From contig NC_015738.1 in the NCBI RefSeq assembly GCF_000270285.1, forward strand, positions 868,001 to 932,000: a stretch of DNA of 64,000 nt, written 5' to 3'. The position numbers were made by a program, and so were the translations under genes. Positions 25,376 through 34,720 of this stretch are shown here, in pieces; within the stretch, counting starts at the first letter, position 1; the number at the start of each line of letters is the position of its first letter. This stretch comes from Eggerthella sp. YY7918 (GTDB lineage Bacteria; Actinomycetota; Coriobacteriia; Coriobacteriales; Eggerthellaceae). The notes below the pieces were generated by a model that was given only the letters and a program-made list of their open reading frames with translations, was not told where the DNA came from and made no database searches.

Positions 25376-28069
25376 ATGGCTGAAAATGTCGGTATGTCAC
25401 GCAGGGGGTTTATTGCGGGAGTATCAGCGCTCGCTTTAGGCCTTTCAGCAACAGGATGCTCAACAAGTACTGGCAGCAAAGCAAAAGAGGGAAGCGAAGC
25501 GAAAGAGGAGAAGTGGATACCTACCACCTGTAACGGTTGCTTTAATCGTTGCGGCATACTTGCTCACGTCGTGGATGGTGTTGCTATGGAGCTAAAAGGC
25601 AATCCCGCAAGCCCTGTGGGCGGAGGGCATATATGCGCTCGTGGTGCAGCGGGCCTCATGCAATTATATGATCCAAATCGATTGACAAAACCGCTCAAAA
25701 GGACCAATCCCGAAAAGGGCTTTGACAAAGATCCTGGTTGGGAAGAAATAACGTGGGATGAGGCATATTCGCTATTAGAAGAAAACCTCCAAGCTGCTCT
25801 CGAGAAAAATCCTCAGGGAGTTGCAAAAAATGGCATGGTTGCTAATTTAGCGGGCACAATGATATCTTCGTTTGCGCTTGGGGCTGTATATGGCTGTGGC
25901 ACCTCGGCTCTTGCTGCAGACCTTTGTGGAACGGGCGATCATACGTGCTATAACATTTTTACAGGCGACGGTAATGCGTGCCCGGATTATCCGAACAATA
26001 AATATCTTGTTCAGTTTGGATCACAAGCAGCTATTGCCACGAGGCATGGTTTTAATATGAGTTGTTCGGTATATGCTGAAAGCCGCGCCAATGGCGCTAA
26101 GCTCGTTAACATTGATCCACATATGAGTGCGGCCGGTGCAAAGGCTGATCAATGGATTCCTATTCGTCCTGGTACTGACGCTGCTGTTGCTTTGGCTATT
26201 GCGAATACGATTGTTAATGAATTGGGAGTATATGACGCAGAATTCTTGAAAACGCGTACCAATATCCCATCATTGGTGGACCCGACAACAAATCGCATTG
26301 TACGAGAAGCTGGGACAAATAAAGCCTTGTATTGGGATGTGTCGGATAATAGTGCAAAACCTTATGATGCTTGCGCTGATCCTGCTCTTGAAGGTACGTA
26401 TATCGTGAATGATATCGAATGCGTTGTGGCATTCGACCTATACAAAGAACATATTGCAAGTTATACGCCAGAATACCAGGAGCCGATTACGACTGTTCCT
26501 GCTGACATTATTCGCAAGCTTGCAAAAGAAGTTGTAGAAGCTGCATGTATAGGAGAAACGACAACTATTGGTGAATTTACCATTCCGTATCGTCCGGTTG
26601 CATTCGACTGTTTCTCAGGTACAACACGACATAAACATGCATTGCTGACAAACTATGCAATCATGAGTTTAAATGCCTTGGTAGGATCCATATATGCAGT
26701 GGGCGGCTTTATTGGTTTTGCTGGTGCTTGTCATGGCTGGACTGATGATGATCGGCATGTTTCTTGGTACCCCGGAATCTGGGAAGAAGATGGTCTTATT
26801 GAAGCAGTCGGTATGATTACGGCATTGCCTGAATCGTATTATCGTGATTTGCGAGAGCGCGATTATACGCCCATCAATGAGACTATGACCAGTTTGACTC
26901 CACTTAATGTGGATGGACACTTCTCTCACATTGCGCAGGCAAACCCTGATCATTGGAAAACCACACCGGCAACATTTCTTTGGTATCAAGGCAATAACTG
27001 CATGAAGTTCTATGGCAATTATGAGGAGCAAGAGAAAGTTTATTCTGAGTTTGATTATGTGGTTGGTTGGGACATCTACCTTAACGATACATCATATTAT
27101 GCCGACTTAATGCTTCCTGAAGCGAGTTACCTAGAGCGCTATGACCCTCTGCCTAGTAATTTCAACAACCATACGACACCAGGTGGCGTTAATGTTCCGT
27201 GGGCGGTAACCATCAATCAGCCAGTTGTACCCGCTCGCGATGATGCCCCATGCGTTTTGCAAGTTTGGTCTGACTTAGCGGATCGTGCCGGTGCGACGGC
27301 AAATCTTGTTGGCTCGCTTAATGTTGAGTTCAAAGTTAAAGAGGAACTCTCCGTTCCATTTGATAAAAAACTAGATATCTATGAGTACATGGATTCGATT
27401 TATAAGTCAGTAGTTGACGAGGAACATGATTTGGCTTGGTTCCAGGAAAACGGTGTGTACACCCATGATCGTGATGTTGATGAAGTATATATCTGGGCTC
27501 AGGGAGATCCAGGACGAGTGCCTTTGTATTGGGATTTTGCCTACGAGATCAAAGAAAAGGTCGATGCAAAAACTGCGGAACTCGGAATTCCGTGGGAGAC
27601 TGATGATTATCAGGCTTTTCCTGAATGGAAACCTTGTTGCGATCATGAAATAACCGATCCCGATTATGATACGTATCCTATTTACTACACTGATGCAGTT
27701 AACACAGATACCTGGCAAGTTGAGAACCCGTGGATTAACGAGCTAAACGAAAGAAACCCATTCGGTTACGCTATTGAAATGAATGCAGGCTCGGCTCGAG
27801 AAAAGGGTCTCGAAACTGGTTCTGCAGTTCGCTTGGTTAATAAGGATGGCGTGTCTGTTGAGGGTGTCATTGTAACTTCTGAATGCATACATCCCGAATG
27901 CGTGTCAGTTATTGGTGGACATTGGGGATCGAAGTCAGAGTTCTTACCATGCGCGAAAGATAAAGGGGTTCCTATTGCAACCTTAGTAAGTGGCTGGGAT
28001 CCTGAGCGCATGGATTATACATGCGCTGCGTTTGATCAGTGCATTCGTGTAAAAGTCGAGAAAATGTAG
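25376..28069 (+). CDS. Tat-exported molybdopterin oxidoreductase, catalytic subunit (DMSO reductase family)
   Basis: The 897-aa product begins with a Tat signal (MSRRGFIAG) and an ATGC lipobox-like site. A [4Fe-4S] motif CNGCFNRC...C follows (C52, C55, C59, C87), then the Mo-bisPGD domains and a C-terminal dinucleotide-binding domain (NPFGYAIEMNAGSAREKGL onward). It would reduce an external acceptor with electrons from the ferredoxin subunit encoded next. The substrate is not evident: DMSO/TMAO-like, thiosulfate/polysulfide, or the catechol dehydroxylase group known in Eggerthella are all possible. No membrane anchor subunit (DmsC/NrfD) is present nearby. GAAGGGGG precedes the ATG. AT-rich codon use. 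Confidence 0.9.
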   Translation: MAENVGMSRRGFIAGVSALALGLSATGCSTSTGSKAKEGSEAKEEKWIPTTCNGCFNRCGILAHVVDGVAMELKGNPASPVGGGHICARGAAGLMQLYDPNRLTKPLKRTNPEKGFDKDPGWEEITWDEAYSLLEENLQAALEKNPQGVAKNGMVANLAGTMISSFALGAVYGCGTSALAADLCGTGDHTCYNIFTGDGNACPDYPNNKYLVQFGSQAAIATRHGFNMSCSVYAESRANGAKLVNIDPHMSAAGAKADQWIPIRPGTDAAVALAIANTIVNELGVYDAEFLKTRTNIPSLVDPTTNRIVREAGTNKALYWDVSDNSAKPYDACADPALEGTYIVNDIECVVAFDLYKEHIASYTPEYQEPITTVPADIIRKLAKEVVEAACIGETTTIGEFTIPYRPVAFDCFSGTTRHKHALLTNYAIMSLNALVGSIYAVGGFIGFAGACHGWTDDDRHVSWYPGIWEEDGLIEAVGMITALPESYYRDLRERDYTPINETMTSLTPLNVDGHFSHIAQANPDHWKTTPATFLWYQGNNCMKFYGNYEEQEKVYSEFDYVVGWDIYLNDTSYYADLMLPEASYLERYDPLPSNFNNHTTPGGVNVPWAVTINQPVVPARDDAPCVLQVWSDLADRAGATANLVGSLNVEFKVKEELSVPFDKKLDIYEYMDSIYKSVVDEEHDLAWFQENGVYTHDRDVDEVYIWAQGDPGRVPLYWDFAYEIKEKVDAKTAELGIPWETDDYQAFPEWKPCCDHEITDPDYDTYPIYYTDAVNTDTWQVENPWINELNERNPFGYAIEMNAGSAREKGLETGSAVRLVNKDGVSVEGVIVTSECIHPECVSVIGGHWGSKSEFLPCAKDKGVPIATLVSGWDPERMDYTCAAFDQCIRVKVEKM

Positions 28070-28082
28070 CGAGGAGTGCATC

Positions 28083-28688
28083 ATGGCGTACGGTATGCTT
28101 ATTGATCTAAAAAAATGCGTGGGGTGTCATGCTTGCTCTACTAGTTGCAAAGGCGCAAACGCAACCCCTCCTGGAGTTCTACGCGCTTGGGTCGATAGAG
28201 AGGAAAGTGGTTCCTATCCTAGTGCAACGGTTACATTTGTTCCGAAACTTTGCAACCAATGTGATAAACCTCTCTGTGTAGTTGCCTGCCCTAACGGAGC
28301 TACTGAAAAGCGCGAGGATGGGGTCGTGGTTATTAACAAAGAAAAGTGTGTTGGGTGTAAGACTTGTATGGAGGCATGTCCATATGATGCTCGCTATCTT
28401 GTTGCTGATGCAAAAGGATATTTTGGCGAGGACTTAACTGAGTATGAGGCACGAGGTTATACAGCCTATCCTGCTATGACGGTAGACAAATGCGATTTCT
28501 GCATGAGTCGTACTGCAGAAGGGGAGACCCCCGAGCCCGCTTGCGTGGCGGCATGTCCAGCTGGAGCGCGCCTTTTTGGCGACGCGGATGAACTTCGGGA
28601 AAAGGCACTTGCAGGAAATGGAATGGTACTCAATGAGGATGCGGGCACTGATCCAAACGTATTCTATCTTCCAGACGTGAAGTATTAG
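28083..28688 (+). CDS. Four-cluster ferredoxin subunit (DmsB/NrfC-like)
   Basis: The 201-aa product carries four [4Fe-4S] motifs: CVGCHACSTSC near the N-terminus, CNQCDKPLCVVAC, CVGCKTCMEAC, and CDFCMSR with CVAACPAGAR. This is the electron-transfer subunit of DMSO-reductase-type enzymes. It starts 13 bp after the catalytic subunit gene with a GAGGAG site. It lacks its own Tat signal, so it is probably exported with the catalytic partner. A perfect hairpin lies between it and the chaperone gene. Confidence 0.93.
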   Translation: MAYGMLIDLKKCVGCHACSTSCKGANATPPGVLRAWVDREESGSYPSATVTFVPKLCNQCDKPLCVVACPNGATEKREDGVVVINKEKCVGCKTCMEACPYDARYLVADAKGYFGEDLTEYEARGYTAYPAMTVDKCDFCMSRTAEGETPEPACVAACPAGARLFGDADELREKALAGNGMVLNEDAGTDPNVFYLPDVKY

Positions 28689-28699
28689 AACCTTCTTAA

Positions 28700-28738
28700 G
28701 GGATCGGGAAGTTTGTGCGTCAAGGACTTCCCGATCCC
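28700..28738 (+). terminator. Intra-operon hairpin between ferredoxin and chaperone genes
   Basis: A 13-bp perfect stem GGGATCGGGAAGT / ACTTCCCGATCCC without a T run. It may damp expression of the downstream chaperone relative to the structural subunits. Confidence 0.55.
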
Positions 28739-28759
28739 TGATTAGTAAAGAGAAAATAG

Positions 28760-29383
28760 GTGGTTTTTTTGGATAAGACGAAACGCGAAGAGCGACTGCA
28801 TTCTTATGCAGTATTCAGTACGCTGTTTTTTGATTTGCCAGACGAGACGTTTGTCGACATGCTTAAAAGTATTTCTATGGACGATTTGAAGGGTTCTGAA
28901 GGATCCGCTTTACTTGTCCATTATGTCGATTCGATTAAAGAACAAAATACAGCAAGCGTGCTTCAAGATCTACGTGTTGACAGAACACATCTTTTGCTTG
29001 GCGCGGTGGGCAATTATATGCCAGCGCCTTTTGAGTCAGCATATTTAAATCTTCCTGTACAGCAGGTGCTTATGGAATTGCATGCATTGTATCGGCAAGA
29101 AGGTTATGGCTTTGCACGCACAAAAAGCGAGCAAGCTGATCATATAGCCAAAGAATTAGGATATATGCAAATGTTCTGCGAGCGTGAGATAGAAGAAGAT
29201 GACGAAGACACTCTTGTGTGTATGCGCGAAAAAGAGAAGTGCTTTTTTCAGGATCATCTGGGTCGGTGGGCCTATCTTTTTGCTCGCGACCTTCTAGGGC
29301 ATGCACAAACAGATTTTTACCGCTCTGTCGCACTTATGTTGCAGGAGTTTCTAGATTCAGAAATGGAGTTGCTTAATCAGTAA
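28760..29383 (+). CDS. TorD/DmsD-family redox enzyme maturation chaperone
   Basis: The 207-aa all-helical product matches the TorD family, which guards Tat-exported Mo enzymes until cofactor insertion is complete. Supporting features are the central APFESAY motif (PxPFES type), the segment DHIAKELGYMQ and the later FFQDHLGRW motif. The start is uncertain: GTG 28760, or TTG 28769 which is better spaced from AGGTGG. It is the last gene of the Mo-reductase operon. Confidence 0.88.
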   Translation: MVFLDKTKREERLHSYAVFSTLFFDLPDETFVDMLKSISMDDLKGSEGSALLVHYVDSIKEQNTASVLQDLRVDRTHLLLGAVGNYMPAPFESAYLNLPVQQVLMELHALYRQEGYGFARTKSEQADHIAKELGYMQMFCEREIEEDDEDTLVCMREKEKCFFQDHLGRWAYLFARDLLGHAQTDFYRSVALMLQEFLDSEMELLNQ

Positions 29384-29430
29384 ATAGGACAATAGCTGGC
29401 TCGGCAACATATCTTCAATTTGGCACAAAA

Positions 29431-29500
29431 AGAGGGACGGTGTCGTCCCTAAAGGAAGAAGAAGGGTTCTGCCCCCTCCAAAAACAGAACCCTTTTCTTT
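29431..29500 (+). terminator. Double terminator ending the Mo-reductase operon
   Basis: GGGACG/CGTCCC is followed by AAGGGTTCTG (29462-29471) / CAGAACCCTT (29485-29494) with a TTCTTT tail. It marks the right edge of the AT-rich block. Confidence 0.8.
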
Positions 29501-29617
29501 ACCGAAGCATCAAGCCTCTGTAAAACAGTGCTTAGTATACCATCCTTCTCCACGAAATCACAACATCTTTTTTCGGTGAGGCGATTGTCCCAGTTCACGA
29601 GCGTGTAAAAAAGTAGT

Positions 29618-31102
29618 TTACTCTGCGTCCCGGTCCTTTGTCATGCGCAGCACGTCTTCACGGGAAGATACTTCTAGCTTGCGATAGATGTTATGGATGT
29701 GGGTGCGCACCGTATTGGGGGAGATGAACAGCACATCCGATATGTAGGCGCCGCTGTGTCCTTCGGCCAGATAGAGCAGAATCTCCTGTTCGCGAGCGGT
29801 GAGGCTGTACGCTTCGGCCAGAACTTCACACCGTTGCGCGAGTCCTTCGCGCCGCTGTGCCGCATTTTGTTGACGGCTCTGGGCCGAGGAGATGCCGGTA
29901 TCGGACGATATCAGCTGATCGGCGCTGGGGTCGTTCGATTCGAAATCTCGCGACACCACCATCAGGAAGGCGTAAAGCGTCGTTACGACGGTTACCACCA
30001 CATTCGCCATGACTGGCGAGAGTACTTCCGATGTTGCCAGACCCGCAAGCGAAGCGAGCGCAAACAGGGCGAGCGCCGTTGCAAAAATGAATTCGGACGA
30101 GAACTCGGAAGCGTTGGCGATGGCGCAGAGGGTTGAAAGCGTAAGGAACGCCGCAAAGGTATATAAGAGCAACGTGAAAAACATGGAAACGATCGACTCG
30201 CCGAATAGCGCGGTGGCAATGGTGGGAACGGCAAGTGTGGTAATAGCTAAAAGCGGAATGAGGTCGCGATATAAAAGCCTTGTCAGGGGGCGTTTTAGGC
30301 GCATAAAGGCACAGGCGGCGAGGGCTGCTGCTGCGATCACGGATGTAGTCAGGTATGTGTCGAATATATTGACAAAGGTGTAGCAGGTCAGTCCCATCAC
30401 AAAGGCAAACACCAACAGCCCGAGTGCCGGCCTCGTAATAACATCGGCGAAGGATGCCAGGGCACGCAGCGTTGTGGGCGCGTCTACGTTGGCGGGAAGC
30501 TTGTTCGCGGTATCCGCACGGCTGCTGTCGCGTGTGAGAAGCGGCACGATGACGGCAACCGTCGCGCACGTCATAAAGAGACCCATGCCGATCAGGGGAG
30601 GCAGACGAGTGATGGCGGCATAGACCGCCGATGCCGCCAGACAGGCAAGCGCCACATTAAGCAAGGCGCTTCGAAGTGTGAAGCGACCAAACAGTTTTCC
30701 CCAGACAAGGCAGAGCAGACAGTCTCCAACACCGCATGCCACCGAGCCGAAGTAAAGGGGGAGCGGTTCGTCTGTACCGGTAAGGGCCAGATAGCAAAAG
30801 CATGCCGCCGACAGCACGTAAAGTACGCTTCCTATCCCCATGATGGGGGCAGGATGCAAAGGTGTGCCTTTAATCATTATCAGAATAAGCACAGCAGAGG
30901 TGATAAACAGCGCGGTAAGCGAGACGTGAGCAAAGGTGCTGACAAAGGCAGTGATGCCTTCGTAGCGCAAAAAGGGCGTCACCGTACCCGCATATATGAG
31001 CAGCGAAGCAAAGAAAGCGCCCAACCCCAATGAGAGCACACTGAAGCGAGGCGCGCTCTGTGCGCCGTCGAGCTGGCGCGAGCCCGGTGGCTTGATCCCC
31101 AT
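29618..31102 (-). CDS. Membrane LuxR-type transcriptional regulator
   Basis: The 494-aa product has about twelve hydrophobic segments (25-400) and a C-terminal LuxR HTH (LTAREQEILLYLAEGHSGAY, then NTVRTHIHNIYRKLEVSSRE). The open frame runs 83 codons further upstream; the ATG at 31102 is chosen for its GGAAGGGG site and because the upstream part is not hydrophobic. It is divergent from the Tat flavoprotein gene at 31376, its probable target, across a 273-bp gap (31103-31375) in which I see no other gene. Confidence 0.87.
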   Translation of the reverse strand: MGIKPPGSRQLDGAQSAPRFSVLSLGLGAFFASLLIYAGTVTPFLRYEGITAFVSTFAHVSLTALFITSAVLILIMIKGTPLHPAPIMGIGSVLYVLSAACFCYLALTGTDEPLPLYFGSVACGVGDCLLCLVWGKLFGRFTLRSALLNVALACLAASAVYAAITRLPPLIGMGLFMTCATVAVIVPLLTRDSSRADTANKLPANVDAPTTLRALASFADVITRPALGLLVFAFVMGLTCYTFVNIFDTYLTTSVIAAAALAACAFMRLKRPLTRLLYRDLIPLLAITTLAVPTIATALFGESIVSMFFTLLLYTFAAFLTLSTLCAIANASEFSSEFIFATALALFALASLAGLATSEVLSPVMANVVVTVVTTLYAFLMVVSRDFESNDPSADQLISSDTGISSAQSRQQNAAQRREGLAQRCEVLAEAYSLTAREQEILLYLAEGHSGAYISDVLFISPNTVRTHIHNIYRKLEVSSREDVLRMTKDRDAE

Positions 31103-31375
31103 GGTTCCCCTTCCAAAACGGATAAGGTGATTATAGCATCGCGGATAAGAAGGAGCGTCATGGTTGCGTGTCCCTCTTCGCTTTGTCTTGCAAAAGAGCT
31201 GGTCATTGCATATACGTAAAAACGTTGAGATGCCATTTTCGGCATACTGATCAAAATCAACGCTTTGCCGTATGGTGCTTTTGGACGACGCGTTCAACAA
31301 TGCAAGCAGGCGGCAGGGGAGTCGCCAAAAGCACGGGTGCATTCGCACCAACTAGAAGCAAGAAAGGTGAGGGAT

Positions 31376-33244
31376 ATGCAACTTTCACGCAGAAGCTTTC
31401 TCAAAGGAGCGGCAAGTGTTGGCATCGTCGGCGCCGCAGCGGGTTTGGCAGGATGTGCGCCCAGTTCGTCGGGCGGTGACGCAAAGGCCGGCGGCGATGC
31501 AGGTGCTGCCCCCGCGGCATCTCAGCGCGTGCCGGGTTATATCTGTGACGAAAACTGGCTGGGCGAAGCTCCCGCAATTGCGGATGGCGACATCGCCGAG
31601 ACGAAGACCTTCGACGTTGTGGTTGTCGGCGGCGGACATGCCGGTACACAAGCTGCCCTCGCTGCAGCTCAGCAGGGTGCGACGGTAGCCGTTATCGAAA
31701 AGCATAAGGACGGCGAGATCGTCTATCGTGGCGACGACATTTGCTCGTACAATTCCAAGCTGCTCGAAAGCTGGGGATTTGGCCCGTATGATCTGGAAGA
31801 GATCGTCAACGAATACGTCCGCCGTGCGGCCGGACGATGCAATACCGCCGTCATTCGCTCGTTTGTGTACAACTCGGGCGAGATGATGGACAACCTCGTC
31901 TCAATCACGCCTGAAACGTCGACGCTGTTCGATTATGAAGGTCGTCAGTGCACCGTACAGGTGGCCTTCGATAAGCCGGACGGATCGCAGTACCCCATCG
32001 AGAAGGCGGGCTACAAGCAGTGGGCATCCACCGTGCAGACCTTGAGCACGATGAACGAAGCTCCTGTGGGCAAGCAGGGACTGACCGGCGTTACGCGTTT
32101 GGCCGAGATTGAAATCTACAGCCGCGAGGCTGCCGAGGATTTAGGTGCCGAATGGTTCTGCGAGCAGACCGCCCTTGAGTGCAAGCAGGCCGAAGACGGC
32201 ACGGTGACGGGCGTTATCGCCGAAAACGCCGATGGTAAGTACGTGCTTTACGAGGCTACCAAGGGTGTCATCCTGTCCACCGGCGACTTCGGTGCCAACT
32301 ACGAGATGGTGTGGGAGCTGTGCAGCGAGTGCGGCGAGAACGCCGAGCGTCACGGCGTGCCGAAGGAATCGCTCATGGGTATGACCGACTGTGACGGCTC
32401 GGGCCATAAGATTGGCTGCTGGGCGGGCGGCGCTATCGAGAGCCATCCGCGCCCCGTGGCGGGCAGCGCTCCGGTTATCGGTTTTGGCCCCATCGGCTCG
32501 TCTCCGTGCCTGTGGATCAACAGCTTGGGCAACCGCTTCATGAACGAGGAAATGAGCAGCAGCTTGCTTCCGCAGTCCATTCGCCAGCCTGTCTCTGAAG
32601 ACGGTTCGGTGGGCAATATGGCCATCATGGACAAGAATTACATGAGCTATATCGAGCGCGCGGGTATCGACCACGGCTCTCCGAACTGGGGCTTTCCTGA
32701 GGGTTTCGACCGCTTCAAGGCGGCTATGGAGTCTGATCCGACCGACGGCGTCGTGAACGTTCCTTCGCTTGTTATCGCAAGCGTGAGTGACGAGATGGTG
32801 AACATGCTGACTACGCCGGTGTTTAAGGCCGACACGCTTGAGGAAGCGCTCACCACCGCCGGTCTTTCCGGTGACGCGCTCAAGAAGGCGCTGGCTACGG
32901 TTGAGCATTATAACGAGCTGTGCGCACAGGGCTCCGACCCCGAGTTTGGCAAGAGCGCCGAGACGCTGCTGCCTATCCAAGAGGCGCCGTTCTATGTATT
33001 CCCGCAGGCTACGACGGCGCTGTATGGCCCTGGCCTGAATACGCTCGCCGGCTTGTGTGTGGATGGCGACTACCATGTACTCAATATGGCCAAGACGGCG
33101 GTCATTCCCCATCTGTATGCGGTGGGCAACGTCATGGGCGAGCGCTATGGCAACTCGTACAACTGCCCGTCGGCAGGCAACAACATGGGTAACGCCCTGA
33201 CGAGCGGTCGTGTTGCGGGCAAGAACGCTGCGGCTGGTAAGTAG
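31376..33244 (+). CDS. Tat-exported FAD-binding flavoprotein (respiratory reductase-like)
   Basis: The 622-aa product begins with SRRSFLKG (Tat) and a LAGC lipobox, then a low-complexity Gly/Ala linker. A Rossmann motif VVVVGGGHAGTQAALAAAQQ is at about 80-100. The C-terminal FAD-binding end reads LYAVGNVMGERYGNSYNCPS and AGNNMGNALTSGRVAGK. It belongs to the FAD-binding 2 (FrdA/flavocytochrome) superfamily but differs from the 11893 protein in length and insertions. There is no FMN-binding domain, haem motif or adjacent cytochrome, so the electron donor is not local. GAGGGA precedes ATG 31376. Confidence 0.87.
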   Translation: MQLSRRSFLKGAASVGIVGAAAGLAGCAPSSSGGDAKAGGDAGAAPAASQRVPGYICDENWLGEAPAIADGDIAETKTFDVVVVGGGHAGTQAALAAAQQGATVAVIEKHKDGEIVYRGDDICSYNSKLLESWGFGPYDLEEIVNEYVRRAAGRCNTAVIRSFVYNSGEMMDNLVSITPETSTLFDYEGRQCTVQVAFDKPDGSQYPIEKAGYKQWASTVQTLSTMNEAPVGKQGLTGVTRLAEIEIYSREAAEDLGAEWFCEQTALECKQAEDGTVTGVIAENADGKYVLYEATKGVILSTGDFGANYEMVWELCSECGENAERHGVPKESLMGMTDCDGSGHKIGCWAGGAIESHPRPVAGSAPVIGFGPIGSSPCLWINSLGNRFMNEEMSSSLLPQSIRQPVSEDGSVGNMAIMDKNYMSYIERAGIDHGSPNWGFPEGFDRFKAAMESDPTDGVVNVPSLVIASVSDEMVNMLTTPVFKADTLEEALTTAGLSGDALKKALATVEHYNELCAQGSDPEFGKSAETLLPIQEAPFYVFPQATTALYGPGLNTLAGLCVDGDYHVLNMAKTAVIPHLYAVGNVMGERYGNSYNCPSAGNNMGNALTSGRVAGKNAAAGK

Positions 33245-33253
33245 CACGCGATA

Positions 33254-33292
33254 GGGGCAGAGATGCAGGGTGTCTCTCATGCGCTCTGTCCC
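33254..33292 (+). terminator. Hairpin after the flavoprotein gene
   Basis: GGGGCAGAG / CTCTGTCCC (one G-U pair) starts 9 bp after the stop. A second hairpin CGCCCGG/CCGGGCG lies at 33363-33389. Neither has a T run. A TATACT -10-like element follows about 20 bp before the mobBA ribosome site. Confidence 0.4.
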
Positions 33293-33427
33293 TCATACAA
33301 AGTATCATTCGGCGATCCCTTCCGTCCCCCTTCCCTCCCCGAATGGGATCGCACGCATAAGTCGCCCGGTTGCAGCAAGCGGCCGGGCGGCTCGTGTTAT
33401 ACTGTGCGCCGAAAGGACGAGGTGCAC

Positions 33428-34705
33428 ATGGTTACTATTCCAAGCCCGGCTGTGGCGGTGGTTGGTCGGCACAATTCCGGCAAGACGACGCTTGTTGAAC
33501 AATTGATCTCTGATCTGGTGCAACGCGGCTTTGATGTGGGCAGCGTCAAGCATCATAGCCACGTGGGCTTTGAGATTGATCATCCGGGCAAAGATTCTTA
33601 TCGACACCGGGCTGCGGGGGCGCGCGAGACGGTCATTGCGGCGCCGGGTCAGATGGCCTGCATCAAGACCGTCGAAGGCGAGCTTGAATGCACCGATATC
33701 GTGCGCGGCATGCCCGGCCATGACGTGGTGATTGTCGAGGGGTATCGCAAAAGCGGGCTTCCCACCATTGAAATCATGCGCTCCGGGAATGCGGCCGATG
33801 CGCGCGTGGCTGCCGTGTTTGCCGAAGGCGCGCGTCAGGGCTGGCCTTTAGGGACCGACTTCACGCAGCGTGCACGTGCGCAGCGCGATGCGAACGCGCC
33901 GCTTGATCGGCAAGATCAATCAGACTACCAGGATATCTCTAACAAACTTCCCACGGCTACCACCGTTGCCGTAGTCACCGACATCGAAGAGGCGCACAAG
34001 GCGGCTGTAAGCTATGGCATACCGTCGTTTTCGCTCGACGACATCACGGGTCTTGCCGACTTTGTGCAAGAACGTTTCGTGCGTCCGCGTGTGACCGTAG
34101 TAGTGCAGGCGGGGGGCGAGAGCAGGCGCATGGGCCAGAGCAAGGCGTTGGTGTTGTTTGACGGTCGTCCGCTTATCTGCCGCCTGGTGGAGCGGCTTAG
34201 CCCCGTGGCTGATGAGTTCATCATCACGACGAACGAGCCGGAGCGCCTTGCCTTCTTGGACGAGGCGTATCCCGATGTGCACATTCGGCTTGTGCGCGAT
34301 GCGCTGAATGTGCGCGGCGCGCTGCCTGGTTTGCTGACCGCGCTCGAAGCGGCGACCAACCCTTACGTAGCCATCGTGGCGTGCGACATGGTGTTTGCCA
34401 GTGCGTCGCTCGTGGTGGCTGAAGCGCTGGAAATGAGTGCATCGGGCGCCGATGTGGTGGTGCCGGCGAACAAACATGGCTACGAGCCGTTTCACGCCAT
34501 CTATCGTCGTGAAGGCTGTTTGCCTGCTGTGCGGGCAGCGCTCGAAGACGGCGAGAAGCGCGCTCAAGCGTTCTTCGATGACGTGACCATACGTGAATTT
34601 CCACAGGAACGGGTTTTGGAAGTGGAGCCCATGGGCGGGTGCTTCGTTAATGCGAACACGCCCGAGGAGCTGCATTCCATCGAAGCTTCGCTGTTGGGGC
34701 AATAA
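33428..34705 (+). CDS. MobB-MobA fusion, molybdopterin guanine dinucleotide biosynthesis
   Basis: The 425-aa product joins two normally separate proteins. Residues 1-170 are a MobB GTPase (Walker A GRHNSGKTT at 13-21, then VGSVKHHSH and VIVEGYRKSGLP). From about 220 it is a MobA nucleotidyltransferase (VVQAGGESRRMGQSKA, then IVACDMVFAS, NKHGYEPFHAIYR and the C-terminal GGCFVNANTPEE). MobA adds GMP to molybdopterin; MobB assists. The cofactor serves bisPGD enzymes such as the one encoded at 25376. ATG 33428 is used because it starts the family motif and has GGACGAGG before it. The next gene is 15 bp downstream. Confidence 0.92.
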   Translation: MVTIPSPAVAVVGRHNSGKTTLVEQLISDLVQRGFDVGSVKHHSHVGFEIDHPGKDSYRHRAAGARETVIAAPGQMACIKTVEGELECTDIVRGMPGHDVVIVEGYRKSGLPTIEIMRSGNAADARVAAVFAEGARQGWPLGTDFTQRARAQRDANAPLDRQDQSDYQDISNKLPTATTVAVVTDIEEAHKAAVSYGIPSFSLDDITGLADFVQERFVRPRVTVVVQAGGESRRMGQSKALVLFDGRPLICRLVERLSPVADEFIITTNEPERLAFLDEAYPDVHIRLVRDALNVRGALPGLLTALEAATNPYVAIVACDMVFASASLVVAEALEMSASGADVVVPANKHGYEPFHAIYRREGCLPAVRAALEDGEKRAQAFFDDVTIREFPQERVLEVEPMGGCFVNANTPEELHSIEASLLGQ

Positions 34706-34720
34706 GGCGAGGGAGACGAG

